Assembly: GCF_020905345.1 (NCBI RefSeq)
Contig: NZ_JAJJMO010000001.1
Coordinates: 2,108,001 to 2,172,000, forward strand
Direction: 5' to 3'
Origin: Flavobacterium pisciphilum
GTDB taxonomy: Bacteria; Bacteroidota; Bacteroidia; Flavobacteriales; Flavobacteriaceae
DNA: 64,000 nucleotides
Below, one piece after another: positions 25,035-33,238 of the stretch. The first letter of the stretch is position 1. Each line of letters starts with the position of its first letter. The notes beneath the pieces were generated by a model, which was given only the letters and a program-made list of their open reading frames with translations, ran no database searches and was not told the origin of the DNA. A program made the position numbers and the translations under genes.

Positions 25035-26594
25035 TTATTTTAATGCTTCAGCAATCATTAAAGCACATTTTTCACCATCTATAGCTGCTGAAATAATCCC
25101 ACCTGCGTAACCTGCTCCTTCACCGCAAGGATAAAGTCCTTTTATTTGCAAATGCTCATAAGTTACTGAGTCTCTAGGAATACGTACTGGAGATGAAGTT
25201 CTACTTTCTGGAGCATGAAGAATTGCTTCGTTGGTTAAATAACCACGCATAGATTTACCAAATTCAGAAAAACCTTCGCGTAATATTTGAGATAAAAATC
25301 CAGGAAACACCTGTCCCATTTCTACAGAAGTAGTTCCTGGAACATAGGATGTTTTAGGAATATCTGATGAAACTTTATTTTGAGTAAAATCGACCATTCT
25401 TTGTGCAGGAACTTTTTGAGTTTCCCCTGCTAAATGCCACGCTTTTTGCTCAATACTTTTCTGAAATTCCATTCCCGCTAAAGCTCCAAATTTAGCAAAC
25501 GGTTTAAAATCTTCTAATTTTAATTCGATTACAATTCCAGAATTTGCTGTAGCTTGATCCCTTTTAGATGGCGACCAACCATTAGTAACTACTTCTCCTG
25601 GACTTGTTGCACATGGCGCTATCACACCTCCCGGACACATACAAAAAGAATACATTCCTCTTCCTCCCACTTGCTTCACAATAGAATATGGTGCTGGAGG
25701 CAAATGTTCGCCACGATAATCACAGCTATACTGAATACTATCTATTAAAGATTGTGGATGTTCTGCTCTTACCCCTAATGCAAAAGGTTTGGCTTCGATA
25801 AAAATTTTCTTTTTATCTAATAACTCAAAAATGTCACGGGCAGAATGTCCTGTTGCCAATATCAATTTATTAGCATTAATAGTATCTCCCTTTTGAGTTA
25901 CGACTCCTTGAACTTCATTATTTTTTACAAGAATATCAGTCACTCTAGTTTCAAATAAAACCTGACCACCGCATTCGATAATTTTCTCTCTAATATCCTG
26001 AATAATCTTTGGCAACTTATTAGTTCCAATATGTGGATGTGCTTCTATCAAAATATCATCTGAAGCACCAAAGGCAACCAACAACTCTAAAATTCTAGTT
26101 ACATCGCCACGTTTTTTTGAACGAGTATATAATTTCCCGTCAGAGTAAGTACCTGCTCCTCCTTCTCCAAAACAATAATTAGAATCTTCATTTACAAAAT
26201 GCTCCGTATTTATTGCTTTCAAATCTCTTCGACGGCCTCGAACATCTTTTCCTCTTTCGAGAACTATTGGTTTTAAACCTAACTCTATTAATTGCAAAGC
26301 TGCAAAAAGACCTGCAGGACCTGCCCCTACAACAATTACTTCCTGTGTTCCTGATACATTTTTATAATCTGGAATTTGAAATTTAGCTGGTTGAAAAACC
26401 TCATTTTGCAAATAAATTGCTACTTTCAAATTGATTTTTATTGCTTTCTGACGGGCATCAATAGAACGCTTTAAAATAGATACATGTTGAATTTCCTTTG
26501 GAGAAACCTTAATTTGTTTCGACAAATGTTCTTTTAGCAACAACTCATTTGCGGCTATTTCGGGCGATACTTGAAGTAAAAGTTCTCTTGGCAT
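25035..26594 (-). CDS. FAD-dependent dehydrogenase (NAD(P)/FAD oxidoreductase family)
   Basis: Protein of 519 residues from the ATG at 26594 (MPRELLLQVSPE). An N-terminal domain of about 85 residues precedes the dinucleotide-binding motif VVGAGPAGLFAALQ. Then come a conserved FGEGGAGTYSDGKLYTR segment and the C-terminal FAD-closing motif GLYPCGEGAGYAGGI. This is the large uncharacterised family of FAD-dependent dehydrogenases widespread in bacteria, related to HI0933/BaiN-like flavoproteins. The reaction is not known. A longer frame would begin at 26624 (MINIFNQ), but the family start is MPRELL. A TATTTTTG box (26644-26651) lies upstream. Confidence 0.82.
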   Translation of the reverse strand: MPRELLLQVSPEIAANELLLKEHLSKQIKVSPKEIQHVSILKRSIDARQKAIKINLKVAIYLQNEVFQPAKFQIPDYKNVSGTQEVIVVGAGPAGLFAALQLIELGLKPIVLERGKDVRGRRRDLKAINTEHFVNEDSNYCFGEGGAGTYSDGKLYTRSKKRGDVTRILELLVAFGASDDILIEAHPHIGTNKLPKIIQDIREKIIECGGQVLFETRVTDILVKNNEVQGVVTQKGDTINANKLILATGHSARDIFELLDKKKIFIEAKPFALGVRAEHPQSLIDSIQYSCDYRGEHLPPAPYSIVKQVGGRGMYSFCMCPGGVIAPCATSPGEVVTNGWSPSKRDQATANSGIVIELKLEDFKPFAKFGALAGMEFQKSIEQKAWHLAGETQKVPAQRMVDFTQNKVSSDIPKTSYVPGTTSVEMGQVFPGFLSQILREGFSEFGKSMRGYLTNEAILHAPESRTSSPVRIPRDSVTYEHLQIKGLYPCGEGAGYAGGIISAAIDGEKCALMIAEALK

Positions 26595-26643
26595 TATATA
26601 TTTCTGATTGAATATGTTAATCATTTATACGAAAAACAGAATG

Positions 26644-26651
26644 CAAAAATA
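26644..26651 (-). promoter_or_regulatory. Candidate -7 box (TATTTTTG) for the FAD dehydrogenase
   Basis: TAnnTTTG match on the minus strand, 49 bases upstream of the preferred ATG. Confidence 0.35.
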
Positions 26652-26709
26652 GTATTTTGAAGTGGAATTTGTTCTGTTATCAAGCATCCATTTTTTAAAA
26701 TAGACTTTG

Positions 26710-26717
26710 TACCTTTG
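26710..26717 (+). promoter_or_regulatory. Candidate -7 box (TACCTTTG) for the 80-residue protein gene
   Basis: TAnnTTTG match 27 bases upstream of the ATG at 26745, divergent from the FAD dehydrogenase promoter. No -33 TTTG at the right distance. Confidence 0.35.
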
Positions 26718-26744
26718 TTACTTTCAACTCTGATCTAAAAATAA

Positions 26745-26987
26745 ATGTCAAGAAAAATAAAATTAATTTGGGATTTTCGTGGTCCAGCATCCGCAAAAAC
26801 AGCTGAACACCATGAAATTCATTTAAAAGAATTCATTGCTATAGAAAAGCTTCCTTTAAATATAACTGGTTTTACAATCCTTAACGATATGTATGCTATT
26901 GCTTACATGGTTGTAACCGATGAAAATATGATTCAGGTTCGTGATGCTTTAAAACCACACCGCGGAGAAGTATTTCCTGAAAATTAG
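26745..26987 (+). CDS. Small protein of unknown function (80 residues)
   Basis: Starts MSRKIKLIWDFRGPASAKTA and continues with HHEIHLKEF. No signal peptide, membrane helix or Cys. The mix of strand and helix and two clusters of His suggest a small folded cytoplasmic protein. I do not recognise the family. Clean start and stop, an upstream TACCTTTG box and a downstream inverted repeat support it as a real gene. It is divergent from the FAD dehydrogenase and converges on recQ. Confidence 0.65.
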   Translation: MSRKIKLIWDFRGPASAKTAEHHEIHLKEFIAIEKLPLNITGFTILNDMYAIAYMVVTDENMIQVRDALKPHRGEVFPEN

Positions 26988-26994
26988 TTTTCAA

Positions 26995-27032
26995 TCACAG
27001 TTTTCAGCAATATTAAAAACTGAAAACTGTGA
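26995..27032. terminator. Inverted repeat between converging genes, possible terminator without T tract
   Basis: A 13-bp perfect inverted repeat TCACAGTTTTCAG/CTGAAAACTGTGA with a 12-base loop fills the 55-base gap between two converging stops. There is no T run on either side, so it is not a textbook intrinsic terminator. Confidence 0.45.
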
Positions 27033-27042
27033 CTATAAACTT

Positions 27043-29238
27043 TTAATTAGCTACTTCGCTAATAAATTTTATTCGCATTAAGCGTAATTCATCTATATCA
27101 TACTCTCCATCAAATTCTTTGAGAGCATCTTCTATTTTATCTGATTCTGATTCCATGAAGTATTCGTGAATTTCTTCTTGCTGATCATCATCCAGCATAT
27201 CATCAACCCAATATTTAATATTAAGTTTAGTTCCTGAATAAACGATTTGCTCCATTTCCTTAATCAAAGCATCCATCGAAAGTCCTTTTGCTGAAGCAAT
27301 ATCATTAAGTGATAATTTACGATCAATGTTCTGGATAATGTATAATTTATTTACTGAATTAACTCCAGTAGATTTTACAACCAAATCATCTGGACGTATA
27401 ATATCATTTTCTTCAACATACCTATTTATTAAGGCTACAAAATCTCCTCCGTATTTTTTCGCTTTTCCTTCTCCTACTCCATGTATATTATACAATTCAG
27501 CAATAGAAATTGGATATTTTAAAGCCATATCCTCAAGTGATGGATCCTGAAATACCACAAATGGAGGAACGCCTAATTTCTTAGCTACTTTTTTTCGTAG
27601 TTCACGTAACATCCCCATCAAAACCTCATCGGCAGTACCTCCCGATTTTGATGCTGTTACTATTGCTTCATCTTCATTTTCGTTATATTCATGATCCTCA
27701 GACATCATAAACGAAACTGGTTTTTTAATAAAATCTAATCCCGCTTTGGTGATTTTTATAACTCCGTATGTTTCTATATCTTTTGATAAATATCCGGCTA
27801 CTAATACTTGACGAAGTAAGGCCATCCAATATTTTTCATCCTGATCCGAACCTGACCCGAAGTAAGACTGCGAATCTGTTCTATGTGCTTTTATAACAGC
27901 ATTTACACGTCCTATTAAAGTAAATACTATTTCTTTGGATTTGTAGATATGTTTTGTATCTCTTACAATCTCCAACAATTTCACTACTTGATCTTTCGCT
28001 TCAATTTTAGTTTTTGGATTACGAACATTGTCATCCATATCTGCACCTTCACCTGTTTCGCTATCAAATTCCTCTCCGAAATAATGAAGTAAGAACTTTC
28101 TACGCGACATTGATGTTTCAGCATAAGCCACTACTTCTTGTAATAAAGCAAAACCAATTTCTTGTTCAGCAACTGGTTTCCCTGACATAAACTTTTCTAA
28201 TTTCTCTACATCTTTATACGAGTAATATGCCAAACAATGTCCTTCTCCACCGTCACGACCTGCACGACCAGTTTCTTGGTAATAACTTTCAAGTGATTTT
28301 GGAATATCATGATGTATTACGAAACGAACATCAGGTTTATCTATCCCCATCCCAAAGGCAATAGTCGCCACAACAACATCTACATCTTCCATAAGGAACA
28401 TATCCTGATGTTTTGCTCTTGTTTTAGCATCTAATCCTGCATGATAAGGAACAGCACTGATACCATTTACTTGTAAAACTTCGGCAATTGCTTCTACTTT
28501 TTTACGGCTTAAACAATATATAATTCCCGATTTTCCTTTATGTTGCTTTATAAAACGAATAATATCCGATTCTATATTTTTGGTTTTCGTACGAACTTCG
28601 TAGTATAAATTTGGTCTATTAAACGACGCTTTGAAAGTATTAGCGTCAGACATGTCAAGATTTTTTAAAATATCTTCTTGAACTTTTGGGGTAGCAGTTG
28701 CGGTAAGTCCAATAATCGGCACATCACCCAACTGTTTAATAATATGTTTTAAATTTCTATATTCAGGTCTAAAATCATGTCCCCATTCTGAAATACAATG
28801 GGCTTCATCTATAGCTACAAATGAAATAGGTACATTTTGAAGAAATTGCACATATTCTTCTTTAGTTAATGATTCTGGTGCAACATATAATAATTTTGTC
28901 AAACCAGAAGTAATGTCCTTTTTTACTTGGGCAATTTCTGTTTTGGTAAGTGAAGAATTCAGAACGTGAGCAATTCCGTTTTCTGAAGAAAGACTCCGAA
29001 TCGCGTCAACCTGATTTTTCATCAAAGCAATCAAAGGAGATACAACTATTGCTGTTCCTTCCTGAATTAAAGCGGGCAATTGATAACAGAGTGATTTTCC
29101 TCCTCCGGTAGGCATTATAACAAAAGTATTTTTTTTATCGAGTATACTTTTTATAACCTCCTCCTGCAATCCCTTAAATTGGCTAAAGCCGAAATACTTC
29201 TTTAATTCTTTATGTATTTCAATTTCGTTTGAATTCAT
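27043..29238 (-). CDS. recQ: ATP-dependent DNA helicase RecQ
   Basis: Superfamily 2 helicase of 731 residues. Walker A is at 43-50 (PTGGGKSL), DEAH at 144-147, the aromatic-rich loop follows as SEWGHDFRPEY, and motif VI is QETGRAGRDG. A RecQ C-terminal winged-helix region (about 410-520) and an HRDC domain (about 535-610, PPFVVFQDPSLEDMA) follow, plus about 120 extra C-terminal residues. It unwinds DNA 3'-5' in recombination and repair. Odd: the zinc-ribbon cysteines of E. coli RecQ are absent (the SMSRRKFLLHYFGEEF region has Ser where CRR is usual, and CxxCDNC is replaced by GEGADMDDN). Confidence 0.93.
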   Translation of the reverse strand: MNSNEIEIHKELKKYFGFSQFKGLQEEVIKSILDKKNTFVIMPTGGGKSLCYQLPALIQEGTAIVVSPLIALMKNQVDAIRSLSSENGIAHVLNSSLTKTEIAQVKKDITSGLTKLLYVAPESLTKEEYVQFLQNVPISFVAIDEAHCISEWGHDFRPEYRNLKHIIKQLGDVPIIGLTATATPKVQEDILKNLDMSDANTFKASFNRPNLYYEVRTKTKNIESDIIRFIKQHKGKSGIIYCLSRKKVEAIAEVLQVNGISAVPYHAGLDAKTRAKHQDMFLMEDVDVVVATIAFGMGIDKPDVRFVIHHDIPKSLESYYQETGRAGRDGGEGHCLAYYSYKDVEKLEKFMSGKPVAEQEIGFALLQEVVAYAETSMSRRKFLLHYFGEEFDSETGEGADMDDNVRNPKTKIEAKDQVVKLLEIVRDTKHIYKSKEIVFTLIGRVNAVIKAHRTDSQSYFGSGSDQDEKYWMALLRQVLVAGYLSKDIETYGVIKITKAGLDFIKKPVSFMMSEDHEYNENEDEAIVTASKSGGTADEVLMGMLRELRKKVAKKLGVPPFVVFQDPSLEDMALKYPISIAELYNIHGVGEGKAKKYGGDFVALINRYVEENDIIRPDDLVVKSTGVNSVNKLYIIQNIDRKLSLNDIASAKGLSMDALIKEMEQIVYSGTKLNIKYWVDDMLDDDQQEEIHEYFMESESDKIEDALKEFDGEYDIDELRLMRIKFISEVAN

Positions 29239-29261
29239 TCTTTATTTTATGGTATTTTGTA

Positions 29262-29269
29262 TAAATTTG
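29262..29269 (+). promoter_or_regulatory. Candidate -7 box (TAAATTTG) for kdsD
   Basis: TAnnTTTG match 53 bases before the TTG at 29323. A transcript from it would begin near 29276, past the in-frame ATG at 29257, which argues for the TTG start. Confidence 0.45.
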
Positions 29270-29322
29270 CATCAATAAAGATACAACTTTCTTTTACACT
29301 TACAAATTTTAACTATTCTGTT

Positions 29323-30288
29323 TTGATAACAAAAGAAAATATATTAGCTATCGCTAAAAAAACAATACTATCTGAAAGTGAGGCAGTTGCAAAGCTAGTT
29401 AATTTTTTAGATGAAAATTTCACTCAAGCCGTTCAACAGATATACGAAACAAAAGGTCGATTAGTAGTCACCGGAATAGGAAAAAGCGCAATTATTGCAC
29501 AAAAAATGGTTGCTACTTTTAATTCTACTGGAACACCTTCTTTATTCCTTCACGCGTCTGAAGCAATTCACGGAGATTTAGGAATGATTCAAAATGAAGA
29601 TGTTATTATTTGCATCTCTAAAAGTGGTAATAGTCCAGAAATCAAAGTTTTAGTTCCTCTTTTAAAACGTTTTGGCAATATACTAATTGCCATAACAGGA
29701 AATACGACTTCTTTTTTAGCAAAAGGAAGTGATCATGTCCTGAACACCACCGTTGACATGGAAGCTTGCCCAATAAACCTAGCCCCAACTAATAGCACTA
29801 CTGCCCAACTAGTAATGGGAGATGCTCTTGCGGTTTGTTTAATGGAAATGCGTGATTTCAAACCAGAAGACTTCGCTGTATACCACCCAGGAGGAGCATT
29901 AGGAAAAAAACTTTTACTTCGCGTAAAAGACATGATTGAACATTCGTTAAAACCAACTGTAGCCCCCGATTCTTCAATCAAAAAAGTTATATTTGAAATA
30001 TCAGAAAAGCGACTAGGGGTAACCGCAGTTGTAGAGAACGACAAAATAATCGGAATCATTACTGATGGTGATATTCGACGAATGCTAAACGACAGAGATT
30101 CTTTTGCCGATTTAACTGCAATAGACATTATGACCAAAAACCCAAAGATGGTATCATCAGACACGATGGCTGTCGACGCCTTAAACATTTTAGAAGATTT
30201 TTCGATAACACAATTAATCGTTTCTGACAATGGAGAATACAAAGGCGTACTACACTTACATGACATTTTAAAAGAAGGAATCGTATAA
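29323..30288 (+). CDS. kdsD: Arabinose-5-phosphate isomerase KdsD (KpsF/GutQ family), TTG start
   Basis: Protein of 321 residues from TTG 29323. An N-terminal SIS domain (about 20-170) contains TGIGKSAIIAQKM and the conserved ISKSGNSPE stretch. A tandem CBS pair (about 195-320) follows. It makes arabinose-5-phosphate from ribulose-5-phosphate, the first step to Kdo of lipid A core. An in-frame ATG at 29257 would add 22 residues (MYKFASIKIQ...) that look unlike the family and overlap a promoter box. TTG gives the usual length. Its stop overlaps the tatC start (TAATG). Confidence 0.88.
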   Translation: MITKENILAIAKKTILSESEAVAKLVNFLDENFTQAVQQIYETKGRLVVTGIGKSAIIAQKMVATFNSTGTPSLFLHASEAIHGDLGMIQNEDVIICISKSGNSPEIKVLVPLLKRFGNILIAITGNTTSFLAKGSDHVLNTTVDMEACPINLAPTNSTTAQLVMGDALAVCLMEMRDFKPEDFAVYHPGGALGKKLLLRVKDMIEHSLKPTVAPDSSIKKVIFEISEKRLGVTAVVENDKIIGIITDGDIRRMLNDRDSFADLTAIDIMTKNPKMVSSDTMAVDALNILEDFSITQLIVSDNGEYKGVLHLHDILKEGIV

Positions 30289-31109
30289 TGACAAAAAAGA
30301 AAAACCTAGGCGAAATGTCGTTTTTAGACCATCTTGAAGAGCTAAGATGGTTATTAGTTAGAAGTACAGTTGCCATAATAGTAATGGCTTTTATAACTTA
30401 TTTTATAAGTGATTACTTATTCGATGTTATAATTTTCGGACCGACAAGACCAACGTTCTTTACCTATCAATTTTTTTGTGAATTATCACACAAACTAGGA
30501 TTTGCAGAGAACATTTGTATTACCGAAATGCCTTTCATCATTCAGAATACACAAATGGAAGGACAGGTAAACGTTTTTGTATGGATGTGTATCTTAGCAG
30601 GATTCATCTTAAGTTTCCCCTACATCTTATGGGAAATATGGAAATTCATTAGCCCTGCATTGTATGAAAAAGAGCGCAAGAACGCCAAAGTATTTATTTT
30701 TATTTCCTCATTACTTTTCTTTCTAGGTGTAATTTTCGGCTATTATGTAGTAATACCAATGTCGGTAAATTTCGTAGCTACTTTTACAGTAAGTGATATT
30801 GTAAAAAATCAATTTACACTAGAGTCTTATATTGGAATGGTAAAAACAAGTATTCTTGCCGGTGGACTTTTCTTTGAACTACCAATTATCATTTATTTCC
30901 TTACCAAATTAGGACTTGTTACTCCTCGTTTTTTAAGAAAATACTGGAAATATGCCGTAATCATAATTTTAATTGTAGCAGCAATTGTAACTCCACCAGA
31001 TGTTGTGAGTCAGACAATTGTAGCAGTACCAATGTTATTAATATATGAATTGAGTATCTTTATTTCGGTACTTGTATACAGAAACAAAAACAAAGAAGAA
31101 AATGTCTGA
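30288..31109 (+). CDS. tatC: Sec-independent protein translocase TatC
   Basis: Protein of 273 residues with six predicted membrane helices. The N-terminal segment MSFLDHLEELRWLL carries the conserved HLxELR signal-binding motif. The FVWMCILAGFILSFPYILWEIW and FISPALYEKERK regions (with the conserved FxxPxL..E) are typical TatC. It receives twin-arginine signal peptides and forms the inner-membrane receptor of the Tat pathway. The insert between helices 1 and 2 has two cysteines. It overlaps kdsD by one base and the next gene by eight, so the run is translationally coupled. No tatA is adjacent. Confidence 0.93.
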   Translation: MTKKKNLGEMSFLDHLEELRWLLVRSTVAIIVMAFITYFISDYLFDVIIFGPTRPTFFTYQFFCELSHKLGFAENICITEMPFIIQNTQMEGQVNVFVWMCILAGFILSFPYILWEIWKFISPALYEKERKNAKVFIFISSLLFFLGVIFGYYVVIPMSVNFVATFTVSDIVKNQFTLESYIGMVKTSILAGGLFFELPIIIYFLTKLGLVTPRFLRKYWKYAVIIILIVAAIVTPPDVVSQTIVAVPMLLIYELSIFISVLVYRNKNKEENV

Positions 31110-31449
31110 TATCATTCAAGAATTTAACGACTATCGTTCTAAAATGAACGAGAAATTATTAGCTGATAATAACAAAATTGTAAAACGAATTTTCAACTTA
31201 GACACAAATGCATACGCAGCTGGAGCGCTTGATGTTAAAACAAAAGAACTTTTAGGCTTAGTCGCATCAGCAGTTTTACGTTGTGATGATTGTGTAAAAT
31301 ACCATCTTGAAACTAGCTTTAAAGAAGGTGTTACCAAAGAGGAAATGATGGAAGCAATGGGAATTGCAACCTTAGTTGGCGGTACAATTGTTGTCCCTCA
31401 CTTACGTAGAGCTTATGAATTCTGGGAAGCACTAGAAGAAACTAAATAA
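31102..31449 (+). CDS. Carboxymuconolactone decarboxylase/AhpD-like protein
   Basis: Protein of 115 residues from the ATG at 31102, which overlaps the tatC end by eight bases. The redox motif RCDDCVKYH gives Cys61-x2-Cys64-x3-His68, the AhpD-type CxxC-xxxH active site, within an all-helical fold. Members act as disulfide reductants of peroxidases or as decarboxylases; the CxxC form favours a redox role. Placement between tatC and lptB is notable but does not define its partner. Confidence 0.85.
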   Translation: MSDIIQEFNDYRSKMNEKLLADNNKIVKRIFNLDTNAYAAGALDVKTKELLGLVASAVLRCDDCVKYHLETSFKEGVTKEEMMEAMGIATLVGGTIVVPHLRRAYEFWEALEETK

Positions 31450-31470
31450 TTGTTAATAGATTTATTTGTT

Positions 31471-31525
31471 GATTCGTTTATTCGTTAATTTGTAGCGATT
31501 AAACGAATCAATCGTTTAAACGATT
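31471..31525. repeat. Nested inverted repeats upstream of lptB
   Basis: GATTCGTTT (31471-31479) pairs with AAACGAATC (31501-31509). Immediately after is a perfect 16-base palindrome AATCGTTTAAACGATT (31510-31525), ending 11 bases before the lptB ATG. The repeated ATCGTTTAA-like words suggest an operator or an mRNA structure over the lptB ribosome-binding region. Confidence 0.5.
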
Positions 31526-31536
31526 AAAGTAAAAAA

Positions 31537-32277
31537 ATGAAATTAAGAGCCGATAATTTAATCAAAACTTACAAAGGCCGTAGTGTAGTAAAAGGTATTT
31601 CTGTTGAAGTAAATCAAGGAGAAATAGTTGGTCTTTTAGGTCCGAATGGTGCTGGAAAAACCACTTCATTTTACATGATTGTAGGACTGGTAAAGCCTAA
31701 CTCGGGAAATATTTATCTTGATGATTTAAATATTACCGATTTTCCTATGTACAAAAGAGCACAACACGGAATAGGTTATTTGGCTCAAGAAGCATCTGTT
31801 TTTAGAAAATTAAGCATTGAAGATAACATATTAAGCGTATTACAATTAACCAAGTTATCAAAAGCGGAACAAGTAGCTAAAATGGAAAGCTTAATTGAAG
31901 AATTTAGCCTAGAACACATTCGTACCAACCGAGGAGATTTACTTTCGGGAGGAGAACGTCGCCGTACCGAAATTGCACGAGCTCTAGCTACTGACCCTAA
32001 ATTCATCTTATTAGATGAGCCTTTTGCAGGAGTTGACCCTGTCGCAGTAGAGGACATTCAGCGAATTGTAGCTCAATTAAAAAATAAGAATATCGGAATA
32101 TTAATTACCGACCACAACGTACAAGAAACTCTTGCTATTACTGACAAAACTTACCTAATGTTTGAAGGAGGAATTCTAAAAGCCGGAGTACCTGAAGAAT
32201 TAGTAGAAGATGAAATGGTACGTCGTGTATATCTAGGACAAAATTTTGAACTTCGTAAGAAGAAGTTGGAATTCTAA
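31537..32277 (+). CDS. lptB: LPS export ABC transporter ATP-binding protein LptB
   Basis: ABC ATPase of 246 residues. Walker A is GPNGAGKT (35-42), the Q-loop Gln84 is in YLAQEAS, the signature LSGGE is at 136-140 with the LptB-typical RRRTEIARAL after it, Walker B FILLDEP is at 157-162 and the switch His193 is in TDHNVQET. LptB powers LptFG, which pulls lipopolysaccharide from the inner membrane into the Lpt bridge. Association with kdsD (Kdo synthesis) upstream matches the kdsD-lpt linkage seen in many Gram-negatives. A hairpin follows the stop. Confidence 0.95.
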   Translation: MKLRADNLIKTYKGRSVVKGISVEVNQGEIVGLLGPNGAGKTTSFYMIVGLVKPNSGNIYLDDLNITDFPMYKRAQHGIGYLAQEASVFRKLSIEDNILSVLQLTKLSKAEQVAKMESLIEEFSLEHIRTNRGDLLSGGERRRTEIARALATDPKFILLDEPFAGVDPVAVEDIQRIVAQLKNKNIGILITDHNVQETLAITDKTYLMFEGGILKAGVPEELVEDEMVRRVYLGQNFELRKKKLEF

Positions 32278-32290
32278 TAAAAGTAAAATA

Positions 32291-32333
32291 TGAATGGTAA
32301 AAAGTAAAATGTTAGTTTATTTTTTACCATTTT
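32291..32333. terminator. Hairpin between lptB and the GH25 gene
   Basis: Stem AATGGTAAAAA/TTTTTACCATT (32293-32303 with 32321-32331) with a 17-base loop between two converging genes. Weak T tracts exist on both strands, so it may serve both. Confidence 0.55.
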
Positions 32334-32368
32334 CCTTTTGCATTCCCCTTTTTTCATCTCACAAAAAA

Positions 32369-33226
32369 TCAATCAACCGTTATAAATTGCAATTGCTGTA
32401 GATCTCCGTTATAGATATTTACATCAACAGTATGCTTTATACCTGGCACCGTTGCTTTTTCTGTAAATTGCCAAAACAACCATTCGTCTTCCATTTTTTC
32501 TCGATAAAAATTATAATTGGCTATCCAAAAAAGATAATCACTAAATTCATCTTTTAAGAAATCATCATAATATCTTTCTCCTGTATAAATTATTGGTCGC
32601 ACTTTATAATGGGCTTCCACCTTATTCAGCCATCTTTTTAATCCCTTTTTTAAACTATCAAGTGATTGATTTTTTGGCAACCTTTCGATATCCAAAACAG
32701 GAGGTAAATCACCTTTTTCTAGTATTACAGTTTTAATAAAGAGGTCAGCCTGTTCTATTGAGTTTTCATTTGGACGATAATAATGATACGCACCACGAAT
32801 TGTCTTATTCTCTTTGGCTCCTATCCAGTTGCGTTTAAACTGAAAATCTTTTCTGTCTTTCCCTACAGTAGCTCTAATAAACACAAAATCTATAGGGTAT
32901 TTTTTCTCTAAAGTATCTACATAAGACCAACTGATTTTTCCTTGGTATTCAGACACGTCCAAACCAATCGATTTGCCTTTATGATTTGCCAAAACCTGAA
33001 AATTCCTAACATCTGAAAGACGTTTATCTTCTGTTTCTTTTTCAAGAACTTTATCCGTTTTAAAACTAAAATAATAAGCCAATCCATTACGATAATGGTA
33101 GACGGCTCCTAAAAAAAGACCAATAAAAATTGATGTTATAAGAAACCTAAAAACTTTACCAAATGAACTGCTTGATTTGGATTTCCGATTTGAAGCTGGC
33201 CTTCTTTTAGTAACTTTTCTTTTCAT
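32369..33226 (-). CDS. Membrane-anchored GH25 lysozyme-like muramidase
   Basis: Protein of 285 residues: a basic N-terminus, a membrane helix at about 27-45, then a GH25 domain (about 85-280). The domain begins with SIGLDVSEYQGKISW (Asp90) and carries the catalytic DxE as Asp179/Glu181 in PPVLDIERLP, plus GAYHYYRP. GH25 enzymes cut the beta-1,4 bond between MurNAc and GlcNAc in peptidoglycan. The anchor implies a periplasmic-side catalytic domain held at the inner membrane. It lies 12 bases downstream of pssA and is probably co-transcribed with it. Confidence 0.88.
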   Translation of the reverse strand: MKRKVTKRRPASNRKSKSSSSFGKVFRFLITSIFIGLFLGAVYHYRNGLAYYFSFKTDKVLEKETEDKRLSDVRNFQVLANHKGKSIGLDVSEYQGKISWSYVDTLEKKYPIDFVFIRATVGKDRKDFQFKRNWIGAKENKTIRGAYHYYRPNENSIEQADLFIKTVILEKGDLPPVLDIERLPKNQSLDSLKKGLKRWLNKVEAHYKVRPIIYTGERYYDDFLKDEFSDYLFWIANYNFYREKMEDEWLFWQFTEKATVPGIKHTVDVNIYNGDLQQLQFITVD

Positions 33227-33238
33227 TCAATAAAAAAA

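Noticed and set aside
29733..30266. A 177-codon open frame antisense to kdsD
   Set aside because: It mirrors the conserved kdsD frame, has no start context or family features, and kdsD is clearly the real gene.
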